Origin: JACCZR01 sp963844805
Lineage (GTDB): Bacteria > Actinomycetota > Thermoleophilia > Solirubrobacterales > Thermoleophilaceae
Assembly (NCBI GenBank): GCA_963844805.1
Contig: CAWJPU010000002.1
Location: forward strand, 124,001 to 188,000
Direction of reading: 5' to 3'
Length of the DNA: 64,000 nucleotides
Position 1 is the first letter of the stretch; each line of letters starts with the position of its first letter. Both the position numbers and the translations under genes were made by a program. This document shows, in pieces, positions 1 through 12,731 of this stretch. The notes under the pieces are model-generated. The model was given only the letters and a program-made list of their open reading frames with translations, ran no database searches and was not told where the DNA came from.

Positions 1-22
1 GGAGCCACGATGCGGAGGTGGA

Positions 23-442
23 TCAAGCCACGGCCTCCGCGAGGTAGGGCTCGAGCGCGGCCCGGACGTCGTCGGGGATCGGCTTCTTGGCCTTCGTGGC
101 CAGGTCGATGAAGACGTGGCGTAGGTGCCCCTCGGCCAGGGGCCGGCCGTCCCGCAGGACCTCGATGCGGGTGGTCATGCCGGTGGTGCCCAGCCGGCTG
201 ACCGTCGCGCGCAGCTCGATCTCGTCGTCGAAGTGGGCTCCGTCCAGGTAGCGGACGTTCACCTCGGCCACGACCATGTCCGTGCCCGTTTCCATCATCC
301 CCGCGTACCCTCCCGGGACCTCGCGCCAGAGCTCCGTCAGCACCACGTCGAACCAGGCCACGTAGTGAGAGTTGAACACCACGTTCTGCGGGTCGCACTC
401 CGAGTACCGCACGCGCAGGCGGTGGGAGAAGCTGCGGGCCAC
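23..442 (-). CDS. acyl-CoA thioesterase, 4HBT (hotdog) family
   Basis: Intact 139-residue protein, the usual length of a single-domain hotdog thioesterase of the 4-hydroxybenzoyl-CoA/YbgC type, which hydrolyses acyl-CoA thioesters in the cytoplasm. The N-terminal stretch RVRYSECDPQNVVFNSHY matches the family's conserved active-site strand, with the Asp of CDPQ and the following Asn-Ser-His-Tyr in the position where these enzymes carry the catalytic region. The start is GTG at 440-442. It is transcribed away from the glycoside hydrolase gene that begins 58 bases further on. Substrate cannot be told from sequence. The family call is firm. Confidence 0.85.
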   Translation of the reverse strand: MARSFSHRLRVRYSECDPQNVVFNSHYVAWFDVVLTELWREVPGGYAGMMETGTDMVVAEVNVRYLDGAHFDDEIELRATVSRLGTTGMTTRIEVLRDGRPLAEGHLRHVFIDLATKAKKPIPDDVRAALEPYLAEAVA

Positions 443-500
443 GGCCCGAGCCTATCCCCGAGCCGCGACTTTCCCTCCCAGCCCGGGTTCTAGCGCCGGA

Positions 501-1918
501 ATGAGCCGCCGGTCCCTCCTGCCCACGCTCCTGTGCGCCCTGATCGCGGGGCTGCTGGCCCCGTCCCCGGCCGCCGCCGGCGGGCGGCGCCGAGGTCTCG
601 ATCATGGACGACCAGCTGCTGCTGGGCCGCTCCCAGGGCCACGTCGACCGCCAGATGCGGCTCTTCCGCCGTCTGGGGATCGATCGCGTGCGGGTGTCGG
701 CCTTCTGGAACGGGGCCACCTCGCCGAGCGCGGGCTCGAGCACCAAGCCCGCCGGCTTCGACACGTCGAACCCGAACGACCCCAACTACACCTTCGGCGC
801 CCTGGACCGCGTGGTCGACTCCGCGCGAAGCCACGGGCTGAAGGTGATGCTCTCGATCACCACCCCCGCCCCGCGCTGGGCTGCCAACGGCGGCGACCCG
901 CTGTCGCCGCGGCCGGGCGAGTTCGCCGCCTACTCCGAGGCGGTCGCCGCGCCGCTACGCCAGCCGGGTGGACCACTACGGGGCCGCCAACGAGCCCAAC
1001 CAGCCGGGCTGGCTGCGGCCTCAGACCGACTCGCGCGGGCTGGTCTCGCCGCACTACTACCGCTCGCTGCTCCAGGCCGCCTACCCGCGCATCAAGGCCG
1101 CCGACCCCAGCTCCGTCGTGCTTGCGGGCAACCTGGCCGGCAGCGGCAACGACCGCCCCTCGCCCTCCAAGGGCATCCGCCCGCTGGCCTTCCTGCGCGC
1201 CATGGCCTGCGTGGACCGCAGCCTGCGCCCCATCACCACCGGACGCTGCGCGGGCTTCCGCCCCGTCCCGGCCGACGCCTTCGGCCACCACCCCTACAAG
1301 TTCTTCGGCCCGCCGCGACAGCGGTCGCGCAAGGCCGACGACGCGGCGATCGGCGACGGGCGCCGTCTCCTGCGCACGCTCGACCGCCTGCAGGCCCGCG
1401 GGCGCATCGTCAAGTCCACGCGCGGGCGCTTCTCGGTCTTCTACACCGAGTTCGGCTACCAGACCGATCCCCCGGACCCCTTCGCCGGGATCTCCCTGCG
1501 AAGCCACAACCGGTTCCTCCAAGACGCTGCCTACCTGGTCTGGCGCACCCCGCGCCTGCGGGCCTTCAACCAGTTCCGGCTCACCGACGGGCCGCTCCGC
1601 CGCGCGCGCGGCCTGCGCCGCTACGCGGAGTTCCAGAGCGGCCTGCTGTTCGCCAACCGCCGCAAGAAGCCCGCCTACCGGTCCTTCTCCGACCCGTTCG
1701 TCATCGACGGCAGCCGCTTCTGGGGCCAGGTGCGCCCCGGCGGCCGTCACACGGTGAGGCTCCAGTACCGCCGCCGCGGCGGCCGCTTCCGCACCATCAA
1801 GCGCGCGCGAACCGACCGCGCGGGCTACTTCCGCGTGCGCGCCAAGCGCCGCAAGGGCCAGTACCGGTACACCTACCGGGGCCCCAGCGGCGCGTCGGAC
1901 ACCCTCTCGATCCGCTAG
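501..1918 (+). CDS. secreted clan-A glycoside hydrolase (frameshifted in this sequence)
   Basis: The reading begins at ATG 501 with a clear signal peptide (MSRRSLLPTLLCALIAGLL, then an APSPAAA cleavage region). The frame breaks near 575-590 and again near 948-952, where one extra C turns the expected codons for ARYASRVDHYG out of frame. Joined, the protein is about 470 residues: a TIM-barrel-like part with GAANEPNQPGW (family acid/base Glu after Asn) and FYTEFGYQTDPPD (candidate nucleophile Glu), as in cellulase/GH5- or GH39-like clan-A enzymes, then about 90 C-terminal residues rich in Tyr, Arg and Gly that look like a beta-sandwich. Probably an extracellular polysaccharide hydrolase. The exact family is not resolved. 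Confidence 0.7.
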
Positions 1919-1970
1919 ATCCCGGCCCGCGCCTGGCCCGCGCCCGGCCGGCGCGCACCGCTCACGCGGC

Positions 1971-2008
1971 TCGAAAAAGTCGTCAGCGGCGCTGACGGTT
2001 TCTTGGGG
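1971..2008. terminator. bidirectional hairpin between convergent genes
   Basis: A 7-bp inverted repeat (cgtcagcggcgctgacg, 1981-1997) is flanked on the left by an A-tract (1974-1978) and on the right by gtttctt. It lies 60 bases after the glycoside hydrolase stop, and on the other strand downstream of the HD-domain gene, so it reads as a two-way Rho-independent terminator. A near copy in opposite orientation sits at 57531-57562, in a place where a terminator makes less sense. Confidence 0.55.
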
Positions 2009-2283
2009 GAGCGGACGCGATGCTTCGGCTCCCCGGCGCCCTCGCCCCGCGCCCCACCCGCGGTGCGCCCCGCTTCCCGGCCCGTGCAAGACATCTTGCA
2101 ACCTGAGCGCACTTCCGTCCGCGCGCCTTCGTACCTTGCCGAACGCATGTTCGCTGCCCTCAAACAGCGCCTCGCCGCCGCCGCGGACCTCGCGGTGGAG
2201 GCCGGCACACTCGGGGAGTACGGCCTCGGGCCGGACGGGTTCGTCGAGCTGCGTGACTGCCCGCCGCCGCCCGCGGCCTGCGA
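2009..2283 (+). other. intergenic stretch with a possible short ORF
   Basis: Between the hairpin and the end of the HD-domain gene I see no recognised gene. An open frame from ATG 2147 begins MFAALKQRLAAAADLAVEAG and carries on through ELRDCPPPP, then continues without a stop into the antisense of the HD gene until 2473. If the true protein ends near 2290, a single-base error would be needed to lose the stop. Upstream of the ATG, around 2130, is the promoter-like but weak gtaccttgcc. A genuine small protein is possible but unproven. Confidence 0.2.
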
Positions 2284-2838
2284 TCAGACCGCGCCCCTGC
2301 GGCGCAGCTCCTCCTCCAGCCAGCGCACGGGCTCGGGGTTCTTGCCCTCGGTGGAGCCGTCCAGCTCTACGAAGCGCAGGAACAGCGGCGGATCCGCCAG
2401 CCGCTCGAACATGCGGGCGAAGCCCTTCTCGTCGAGCTTGCCCTTGCGCCGCATGCGCCGCCAGAGCGAGTAGGGCCGGTCGTGCAGCTCCAGCGTCGAC
2501 AGCAGGCGCTCGTCGCCGGTGTAGCGCTCGGCGTGCCGGCGCGCGCGCATCGCGTGGTGGTTCTCGCCGGTCCGCGGTAGCCAGTCGCGCACCTCGTGCT
2601 TGAGCGCGTCGTGCACCAGCGCCAGGAAGCGCAGGTCGCGCCGGCGCCGGCCCGTCTCACCCCATTCGTCGATCTCGTCGAGCAGGTGGCCGACGTGGGC
2701 GCCCACCGCGCCCTCGGGGTGGCCCTGGCGCGGCTTGCCCCAGCCCCAGCCCTCGCGCAGCGTGGGGTCGGACGCGAGCTCGCGTTCGAGGTCGGTCTCG
2801 GGCTCGAAGCCCGGTATCGGAGGGGCGGTCGCGCTCAG
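2284..2838 (-). CDS. HD-domain protein (putative metal-dependent phosphohydrolase)
   Basis: About 184 residues. The middle has the HD-superfamily pattern: HVGHLLDEIDEWGE (first His), then FLALVHDALKHEV (the HD pair) and ENHHAMRARRHAERY further on. Proteins of this kind hydrolyse nucleotides or other phosphoesters in the cytoplasm. The frame is open up to 2991, but the homologous-looking sequence begins at LSATAPPIPGFEPETDLERE; its first codon is CTG at 2836-2838, sharing CTGA with the stop of the upstream membrane-protein gene. That implies a rare CTG start with translational coupling. Substrate unknown. Confidence 0.65.
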   Translation of the reverse strand: MSATAPPIPGFEPETDLERELASDPTLREGWGWGKPRQGHPEGAVGAHVGHLLDEIDEWGETGRRRRDLRFLALVHDALKHEVRDWLPRTGENHHAMRARRHAERYTGDERLLSTLELHDRPYSLWRRMRRKGKLDEKGFARMFERLADPPLFLRFVELDGSTEGKNPEPVRWLEEELRRRGAV

Positions 2839-3236
2839 CCCACGACCTGCGCCGACCAGTGCCCGCCCTCGTGGCGCGAGAGCACGATCCGGATCCGCTC
2901 GTCGGCGTCCATGGCCACCAGGTGCGCCCGGTCCTCGGTCACCCCGGGCCGGTCGTCCACCAGGACGATCTCGAACCGCTGGGGCTCCCACCCCGGCCGG
3001 GCATCCTCCAGCGCCCGCCGGGCCGCCTGCTCGAGCAGCTCGCGGTCCCAGCCCCGGTCCTCCGCGCGGGCCGTCTCCAGCGCGCTGTCAGCCTCCTCGA
3101 GGTTGCGGGCGTAAGTGCCGGCGTAGCGCCGGTCATGCCTTCGCCGGGCGAGGTAGCCCCCGATGAAGAGCGCCACGACGGCGACCCCGAGCACGACCGC
3201 GGCTATGGCCAGCACGGACACGGAGCCCCGGAACAT
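2835..3236 (-). CDS. single-pass membrane protein of unknown function
   Basis: 133 residues. One transmembrane helix near the N-terminus (roughly residues 7-29, VLAIAAVVLGVAVVALFIGG) is followed by a basic stop-transfer segment LARRRHDRR and a soluble domain with an EADSALETARAED helix and FEIVLVDDRPG / IRIVLSRHEGGHWSAQ strands. I do not recognise a named family. The ATG at 3234-3236 directly abuts the rrn terminator with no visible ribosome-binding site, so the gene is either leaderless, starts later, or depends on read-through of the rrn operon. It overlaps the HD gene by four bases. Confidence 0.6.
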   Translation of the reverse strand: MFRGSVSVLAIAAVVLGVAVVALFIGGYLARRRHDRRYAGTYARNLEEADSALETARAEDRGWDRELLEQAARRALEDARPGWEPQRFEIVLVDDRPGVTEDRAHLVAMDADERIRIVLSRHEGGHWSAQVVG

Positions 3237-3274
3237 AGAAGAGCCCGCCCCGGCCGGGTGGCCGAGACGGGCTC
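3236..3274 (-). terminator. rrn operon terminator
   Basis: On the minus strand, just after the 5S gene, GAGCCCG...GGCC pairs with GGCC...CGGGCTC and is followed by TTCT. This strong GC hairpin with a short U-tract closes the rRNA operon. Its end touches the ATG of the downstream membrane-protein gene. Confidence 0.8.
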
Positions 3275-3282
3275 AGATAAGA

Positions 3283-3399
3283 ACGGCGGCGACCTACTCT
3301 CCCAGGGCCGTGAGGCCCAAGTACCATCGGCGCTGAGGGGCTTAACTGCTCTGTTCGGAATGGGAAGAGGTGTGGCCCCCTCGCTATCACCACCGAAAG
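3283..3399 (-). rRNA. rrf: 5S ribosomal RNA
   Basis: The minus strand reads ttcggtggtgatagcgaggg at its 5' end, then the conserved cacctcttcccattccgaac region, and ends around gagtaggtcgccgccgtt, all typical of bacterial 5S rRNA of about 117 nt. It is the last gene of the 16S-23S-5S operon; no tRNA follows it before the terminator. Ends are estimated from conserved sequence and may be off by a few bases. Confidence 0.93.
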
Positions 3400-3417
3400 T
3401 GGCGAGGCACCGAGCTC

Positions 3418-3449
3418 CCGCCGGAGCTTGAAAACCGCACTGTTGGCCG
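3418..3449 (-). other. 3' half of the 23S rRNA processing stem
   Basis: This segment between 23S and 5S is nearly the reverse complement of 6586-6616 in the 16S-23S spacer; both contain the core ttgaaaaccgcac with matching flanks. Pairing of the two would bracket 23S rRNA in a long helix, the usual RNase III substrate. Confidence 0.7.
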
Positions 3450-3481
3450 GCGCCGAAGCGCCCACGATCAAAATATCCGTC

Positions 3482-8275
<4,794 letters not shown>

Positions 8276-8545
8276 AAGACTTGCGTGTCAATCCGAATGC
8301 CCGAAGGCGCTCGGTTTTCACTGTCTAGTTCATACAGAGAGCGTTGTCAAAGATCCATACGGGCCCGGCGGTACACAGTGCCGGATCCCATCTTCGACGG
8401 GTGCTCAGTCAAGCCCTCGCGCTCCGAAGAGCCGAGGGGTCGAACCTGGACGCGTGACCTCTCTCGAGATCACGCACGCTGCTGAGTTTTCAAGGACCGT
8501 CTCGGCCTCCCGGGCGGGGTCTCCGCCTGACAGATCGTTCCCCCG
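8276..8545 (-). other. rrn leader region
   Basis: The transcribed leader upstream of 16S. It contains the 5' half of the 16S processing stem (8477-8498), a candidate core promoter (8322-8350) and a second TTGACA-like hexamer close to the mature 16S end. No protein or tRNA gene is visible here. Confidence 0.6.
8322..8350 (-). promoter_or_regulatory. candidate rrn promoter (proximal)
   Basis: On the minus strand TTGACA (8345-8350) is followed after 17 bases by TAGACA (8322-8327), a good -35/-10 pair for the housekeeping sigma factor, about 50 bases before the 16S 5' end. Assigned by pattern only. Confidence 0.55.
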
Positions 8546-8546
8546 A

Positions 8547-8580
8547 CATAGAAAAGGCCTCCCAAGGAGACCCGGCAAGC
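8547..8580 (-). terminator. tyrS terminator
   Basis: Downstream of tyrS the minus strand reads aaggc...gggtctcc, a short loop, ggga-ggcctt, then TTTTCT. The stem and U-tract fit a Rho-independent terminator separating tyrS from the rrn operon. Confidence 0.7.
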
Positions 8581-8603
8581 CTTCTCGTGCGGGGGGACCG
8601 GGC

Positions 8604-8632
8604 AGTATAGCGCGGGATCGGCCCGTCCGGAA
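8604..8632 (-). promoter_or_regulatory. possible distal rrn promoter
   Basis: TTCCGG (8627-8632) and TATACT (8604-8609) are 17 bases apart on the minus strand, right after the tyrS stop. The -10 is excellent, the -35 weak. If used, its transcript would run straight into the terminator at 8547-8580, so it would need antitermination or would serve another purpose. Confidence 0.35.
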
Positions 8633-8641
8633 GCTTTTCGA

Positions 8642-9811
8642 TCAGCCCCGGACGAGGCGGCGAAACCGCCGCTTGCCCACCTGAAGCAGGGTGCCGTCCA
8701 GGCGCTCGGTGGGGACGTCCAGTTCCCCGCTCACAGGCTCTCCGTCCAGCTTCACGCCGCCCTGCTCGAGCAGCCGGCGGGCCTCCGAGCGCGACAGCCC
8801 GAACGCCTCCCCCATCAGCGCGGGCAGGTGCACCTCGCCGTCGCCGGCGGGGAGCACGAAGTCCTCCACCTCCTCCGGAGCCTCGCGCTTGACGTGGAGG
8901 CGGTCGAAGTGCTCCTCCGCGGCCGTGGCCGCCTCCTCTCCGTGAAAGCGCGCCGTGAGCTCGCGGGCCATCGCCCGCTTGAGCTCCACCGCCGGCCGGC
9001 CGTCCTCGGGCGCCCCGTCCAGGAGCAACTCGTAGTACACGGGCATCGCCGAGTCGGGGACCCGCATGAGCTTCCCGAACACCTCATCCGGCGGCTCGGT
9101 GACCCCCACGTAGTTGTCGAGCGACTTGGACATCCGCCGTTCCCCGTCGGTGCCCGGCAGGATCGGCATGGTCAGGATCGACTGGGGCGCCGCGCCGTAG
9201 GCCTGCTGGATCGCCCGCCCGAGCAGCAGGTTGAACTTCTGGTCGGTGCCGCCGAGCTCGACATCGGCCTCGACCTTCACCGAGTCGTAGCCCTGCAGCA
9301 GCGGGTAGAGCAGCTCGAGGATGGAGATCGGCTGGCGGTCGGCGTAGCGGCGGGCGAAGTCGTCGCGCTCCAGCAGCTGGGCGACCGTGGCGGTGCGGGC
9401 CAGGGCGAACAGCTCCACCATCTGCATGTCCAGCCACTCGCCGTTGCGCCTCACCTCGGTGCGGTCGGGGTCCAGGACGGTGAACGCCTGGCGCTGGAAG
9501 GTCTCGGCGTTGGCGTCGATCTGGGCGGAGTCCAGCTGGGGCCGGGTGCTGGAGCGCCCGCTGGGATCCCCTACCCGCGCGGTGAAGTCACCGATGATGA
9601 GCACGACGGTGTGCCCGAGGTCCTGGAACTCGCGCAGCTTGCGCAGCACCACCGTGTGGCCCAGGTGGATGTCGGGCGCGGTGGGATCGATGCCCAGCTT
9701 GACCCGCAGCGGGCGGCCTTCGGCGAGCTGCTTCTCCAGGGCGCCCTCGGGCAGGGCGTCAACAGCGTTGCGCACCAAGAATCGAGCGTCCTCTGCGGCC
9801 CGATCCGTCAC
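8642..9811 (-). CDS. tyrS: tyrosyl-tRNA synthetase
   Basis: Intact, 389 residues. It charges tRNA-Tyr with tyrosine in the cytoplasm. Class I signatures are present: HLGH in DIHLGHTVVLRKL (about residue 48) and the KMSKS equivalent RRMSKS (about 225), with GGTDQKFNLLLGR between them. The C-terminal 60 residues (SRSEARRLLEQGGVKLDG) form an S4 RNA-binding domain. Length and the KFNLLLGR style match the TyrZ-like bacterial group. The start is GTG at 9809-9811. It is divergent from the penicillin-binding protein gene and is followed by its own terminator before the rrn operon. No T-box leader was seen in the 158-base upstream gap. Confidence 0.95.
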   Translation of the reverse strand: MTDRAAEDARFLVRNAVDALPEGALEKQLAEGRPLRVKLGIDPTAPDIHLGHTVVLRKLREFQDLGHTVVLIIGDFTARVGDPSGRSSTRPQLDSAQIDANAETFQRQAFTVLDPDRTEVRRNGEWLDMQMVELFALARTATVAQLLERDDFARRYADRQPISILELLYPLLQGYDSVKVEADVELGGTDQKFNLLLGRAIQQAYGAAPQSILTMPILPGTDGERRMSKSLDNYVGVTEPPDEVFGKLMRVPDSAMPVYYELLLDGAPEDGRPAVELKRAMARELTARFHGEEAATAAEEHFDRLHVKREAPEEVEDFVLPAGDGEVHLPALMGEAFGLSRSEARRLLEQGGVKLDGEPVSGELDVPTERLDGTLLQVGKRRFRRLVRG

Positions 9812-9969
9812 GGCCCCGATGCTAGTCCGGAACGAGTGCGCGATGCGCGCCCGGCATCCGCTCCTTCGCTAGAGTGCAGCCCCTCGGCGGGGTCCGCGGG
9901 GGAGCTCCCGGGGCGTCGCCGGCCGTCCGCGTACCGCTGGCGCCCGCGCGGGCGAACCCCGCTAGATCG

Positions 9970-12150
9970 ATGTCCGCTTCGGTGACACCTCGCAGACCCG
10001 CACGCCCGCGTCCGGCGGGGCCTCCGGGACCGCAGAGGCCGAAGCTCAAGCGCCTGCGGCTCGCCCTCATCCTCGTCGGCCTGGGGGTCCTCGCCCTGGT
10101 CTCCACCGTGTTCGGGATGCTGACTGCGGTCTCCAGCGACCTGCCCGCGCTGGAGAACGTGGCCGAGTACCGCGCCGCCCGCAACTCGCTGCTGCTGGCC
10201 GACGACAAGCGCCGCACCCCCATCGCCAAGCTGACGGGCAACAACAACCGCATCCTGCTCAACGAGCAGCAGATCTCGCCGACGCTCGAGAACGCCGTGG
10301 TGGCGATGGAGGACCGCCGCTTCTACCGCCACGGGGGCGTGGACTACAAGGGCATCGCCCGCGCCTTCGGCCAGGACCTCCTGCGCCGGCGCGCAGCCCA
10401 GGGCGGCTCGACCATCACCCAGCAGTTCGTCAAGAACGCGCTGTCTGCCCAGGGCGACCGGTCCGTGTTCCAGAAGCTGCGTGAGGCAGCGCTGGCCTAC
10501 CACCTCGAGCGCAAGTGGAGCAAGCAGAAGGTCCTCACCCAGTACCTCAACAGCGTCTACTTCGGCAACGGCGCATACGGCGTCGAGTCGGCGGTGCGCA
10601 CCTACTTCGGCAAGACCCCGGGGCCGGGTGGCGACCCCGCCGCCGAGCACGTGGAGCCGGCCGAGGCGGCGCTGCTCGCGGGGATGATCGCCTCGCCGAG
10701 CATGTACGACCCGATCGAGAACCCCGAGAAGGCGCGCGAGCGGCGCGACCAGGTGCTCAAGCGCATGCTCGAGGAGCGGATGATCGGCCCGTCGGAGTAC
10801 CAGACGGCGCTGCGCCGGGCCCTTCCGGCACGCGGCGAGGTCAAGCCCCCGCGCCCGGACTCCCGCCAGCCCTACTTCTCCAGCTGGCTCACCCAGCAGC
10901 TCGTGGACCGCTACCGCCCCGGCGTGGTGTTCGGCGGCGGGCTGCGCATCAAGACCACGCTCGACCCCGAGCTCCAGCAGGCCGCGGAGGTCTCGGTCCG
11001 CTCCACGATGGGCGGGATCGGCCCCGACGCGTCGCTGGTGGCGATCGAGAACAAGACCGGCGAGGTCAAGGCCATGGTGGGCGGCGAGGGCTTCGACAAG
11101 ACGCCGTTCAACCTGGCCACCAACGGCCACCGCCAGCCCGGCTCGGCCTTCAAGCCCTTCACCCTGATCGCCGCGCTTCAGAAGGGGATCAGCCCCGACG
11201 CCACTTTCACCTCCAAGAAGAAGGTGCTGGGCAGCGACTTCGTGGTCAACAACTACGAGGACTCCTACGCGGGCACCGCGAGCCTGCGCTCGGCCACCGC
11301 CACCTCCGACAACTCGGTGTACGCCGAGCTCGGGCTCAAGGTCGGCACGGGTCGCATCGCGCGCCTGGCGCGCCGGATGGGCGTCCGCACGCCGGTGTCC
11401 ACCAACAAGGCCATGACCCTGGGCGGCCTGGAGCAGGGCCTGACCCCGCTGGAGCTCGCCTACGCGTACTCGACGATCGCCAACAACGGCGTCCGCGTGT
11501 CCGGCAGCCTGGCCGGCCAGCGCGGGGGACCGGTGGGCGTCGAGCGGGTCGTCGGGTCCGACGTCGAGGAGAAGAACAAGCCCGTCCGCAAGCGGGTCTA
11601 CCCCGCCGCGGTGGGCTCGACCGCCAAGGAGATGCTGGCCGGCGTGATCTCGGGCGGCACCGGCAAGGCGGCCTCGATCGGCGAGTTCGCCGCCGGCAAG
11701 ACCGGCACCACCGAGAACTACGGCGACGCCTGGTTCGTGGGCTTCAACGAGGAGCTGACCGTGGCCGTGTGGGTCGGCTACGCGACCAAGCTGCGGCAGA
11801 TGAAGACCGAGTACAACGGCTCGCCGGTGGCGGGCGGCACCTACCCGGCGGAGATCTGGCACGACTTCATGACGGACTGGATCCGGATCCGCGACGAGCG
11901 CAAGCCGGGACCCGAGGAGCCGCCGCCCAGCACCGTCCCCATCACGCCGCCGACCACCACTCCGGGCGCTCCGGCTCCGACGACCCCCACCGGCCCACCG
12001 GCTCAGACCGCGCCGCAGCCCACCGCGCCCCAGCAACCGCCCCCCCAGCAGCAGGCCCCGGCGCCCCAGCAGCCGGCCGCTCCGCAGCAGCAGACCCCGG
12101 CCCCGCCCACCACCGGCGGCGGCAACGGGGGCGGCTCGGCGCCCGGCTAG
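9970..12150 (+). CDS. class A penicillin-binding protein (transglycosylase/transpeptidase)
   Basis: 726 residues from ATG 9970 (the frame is open further upstream, but this start fits the cytoplasmic tail). It polymerises and cross-links peptidoglycan at the outer face of the membrane. Order: Pro/Arg-rich cytoplasmic tail, one transmembrane helix (about residues 30-52), glycosyltransferase GT51 domain with EDRRFYRHGG and GGSTITQQFVKNA, then a transpeptidase domain with SxxK (PGSAFKPF), SxN (SDNSV) and KTG (AGKTGTTENYG). The last 85 residues are a Pro/Gln/Thr-rich low-complexity tail, common in actinobacterial PBPs. Its stop overlaps the convergent glycosylase stop in a CTAG. Confidence 0.95.
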   Translation: MSASVTPRRPARPRPAGPPGPQRPKLKRLRLALILVGLGVLALVSTVFGMLTAVSSDLPALENVAEYRAARNSLLLADDKRRTPIAKLTGNNNRILLNEQQISPTLENAVVAMEDRRFYRHGGVDYKGIARAFGQDLLRRRAAQGGSTITQQFVKNALSAQGDRSVFQKLREAALAYHLERKWSKQKVLTQYLNSVYFGNGAYGVESAVRTYFGKTPGPGGDPAAEHVEPAEAALLAGMIASPSMYDPIENPEKARERRDQVLKRMLEERMIGPSEYQTALRRALPARGEVKPPRPDSRQPYFSSWLTQQLVDRYRPGVVFGGGLRIKTTLDPELQQAAEVSVRSTMGGIGPDASLVAIENKTGEVKAMVGGEGFDKTPFNLATNGHRQPGSAFKPFTLIAALQKGISPDATFTSKKKVLGSDFVVNNYEDSYAGTASLRSATATSDNSVYAELGLKVGTGRIARLARRMGVRTPVSTNKAMTLGGLEQGLTPLELAYAYSTIANNGVRVSGSLAGQRGGPVGVERVVGSDVEEKNKPVRKRVYPAAVGSTAKEMLAGVISGGTGKAASIGEFAAGKTGTTENYGDAWFVGFNEELTVAVWVGYATKLRQMKTEYNGSPVAGGTYPAEIWHDFMTDWIRIRDERKPGPEEPPPSTVPITPPTTTPGAPAPTTPTGPPAQTAPQPTAPQQPPPQQQAPAPQQPAAPQQQTPAPPTTGGGNGGGSAPG

Positions 12151-12731
12151 GCCGCTCGGGCGCGGCGCATCGCCGGCGGCCACGGCCGCGAGACGTGCCG
12201 GCTGTCGGCGTCGCAGAAGCGCCACGGCAGCTCGGCCGCCTTGGTGATGCCGATTCGGCTGCCCTCCACCAGGCGGGGAGCGTGCTCGCGGGGCTCGATC
12301 GAGACCGGGCCGCCGGTCAGCGGGGTGCCGTTCAGATCCAGCCCGATTCCCAGCGCCTGGGTCAGCTTGCCCGGGCCGGAGCAGAGGTCCTCGGCGCGGC
12401 CGAGCGCGCGGCGCTCGCGCATCACGTCCAGCCCGTCCAGCGGCTCCAGCGCGCGGATGAGCACCGCCGCACCCACCCCTTCGGGCTCGCACACCGCGTT
12501 GAGCAGGGCGTGGATGCCGTAGGAGCGGTAGACGTAGGCCACGCCGGGTTCGCGGAACAGCGTGTGGGTGCGGGCGGTCAGGCCCACGTGGGCGTGGCAG
12601 GCCGGCTCGGACTCGTGGTAGCTCTCGGTCTCCACGATCCGCCCGGCAGCCGGTCCGTGGTGCAGCACGCAGCCGACGAGGTCGCGCGCCACCTCGTGCA
12701 CCGAGCGGGCGTAGAAGTCCGGGCCGATCAC
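12147..12731 (-). CDS. mpg: 3-methyladenine DNA glycosylase, AAG/MPG family
   Basis: 194 residues. It excises alkylated purines in base excision repair. The family pattern is clear: DFYARSVHEVARDLVGCVL at the start, RIVETESYH with the catalytic Glu, the GVAYVYRSYGIHALLNAV strand and LCSGPGKLTQALGI. The start is GTG 12729-12731, overlapping the argH stop as GTGA, so the two genes are translationally coupled although functionally unrelated. Length agrees with bacterial members of about 190-200 residues. Confidence 0.93.
   Translation of the reverse strand: MIGPDFYARSVHEVARDLVGCVLHHGPAAGRIVETESYHESEPACHAHVGLTARTHTLFREPGVAYVYRSYGIHALLNAVCEPEGVGAAVLIRALEPLDGLDVMRERRALGRAEDLCSGPGKLTQALGIGLDLNGTPLTGGPVSIEPREHAPRLVEGSRIGITKAAELPWRFCDADSRHVSRPWPPAMRRARAA

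Noticed and set aside
8420..8460. tRNA-like ggttcgacccc in the rrn leader
   Set aside because: No acceptor, D-arm or anticodon stems can be drawn around it.
9808..12492. Long antisense open frame (894 codons) opposite the penicillin-binding protein
   Set aside because: Composition is typical of antisense frames in GC-rich DNA (Gly/Arg/Leu/His repeats) with no motifs; the plus-strand PBP is unambiguous. Similar shadows at 857-2101, 22285-23880 and 44935-47337 rejected for the same reason.
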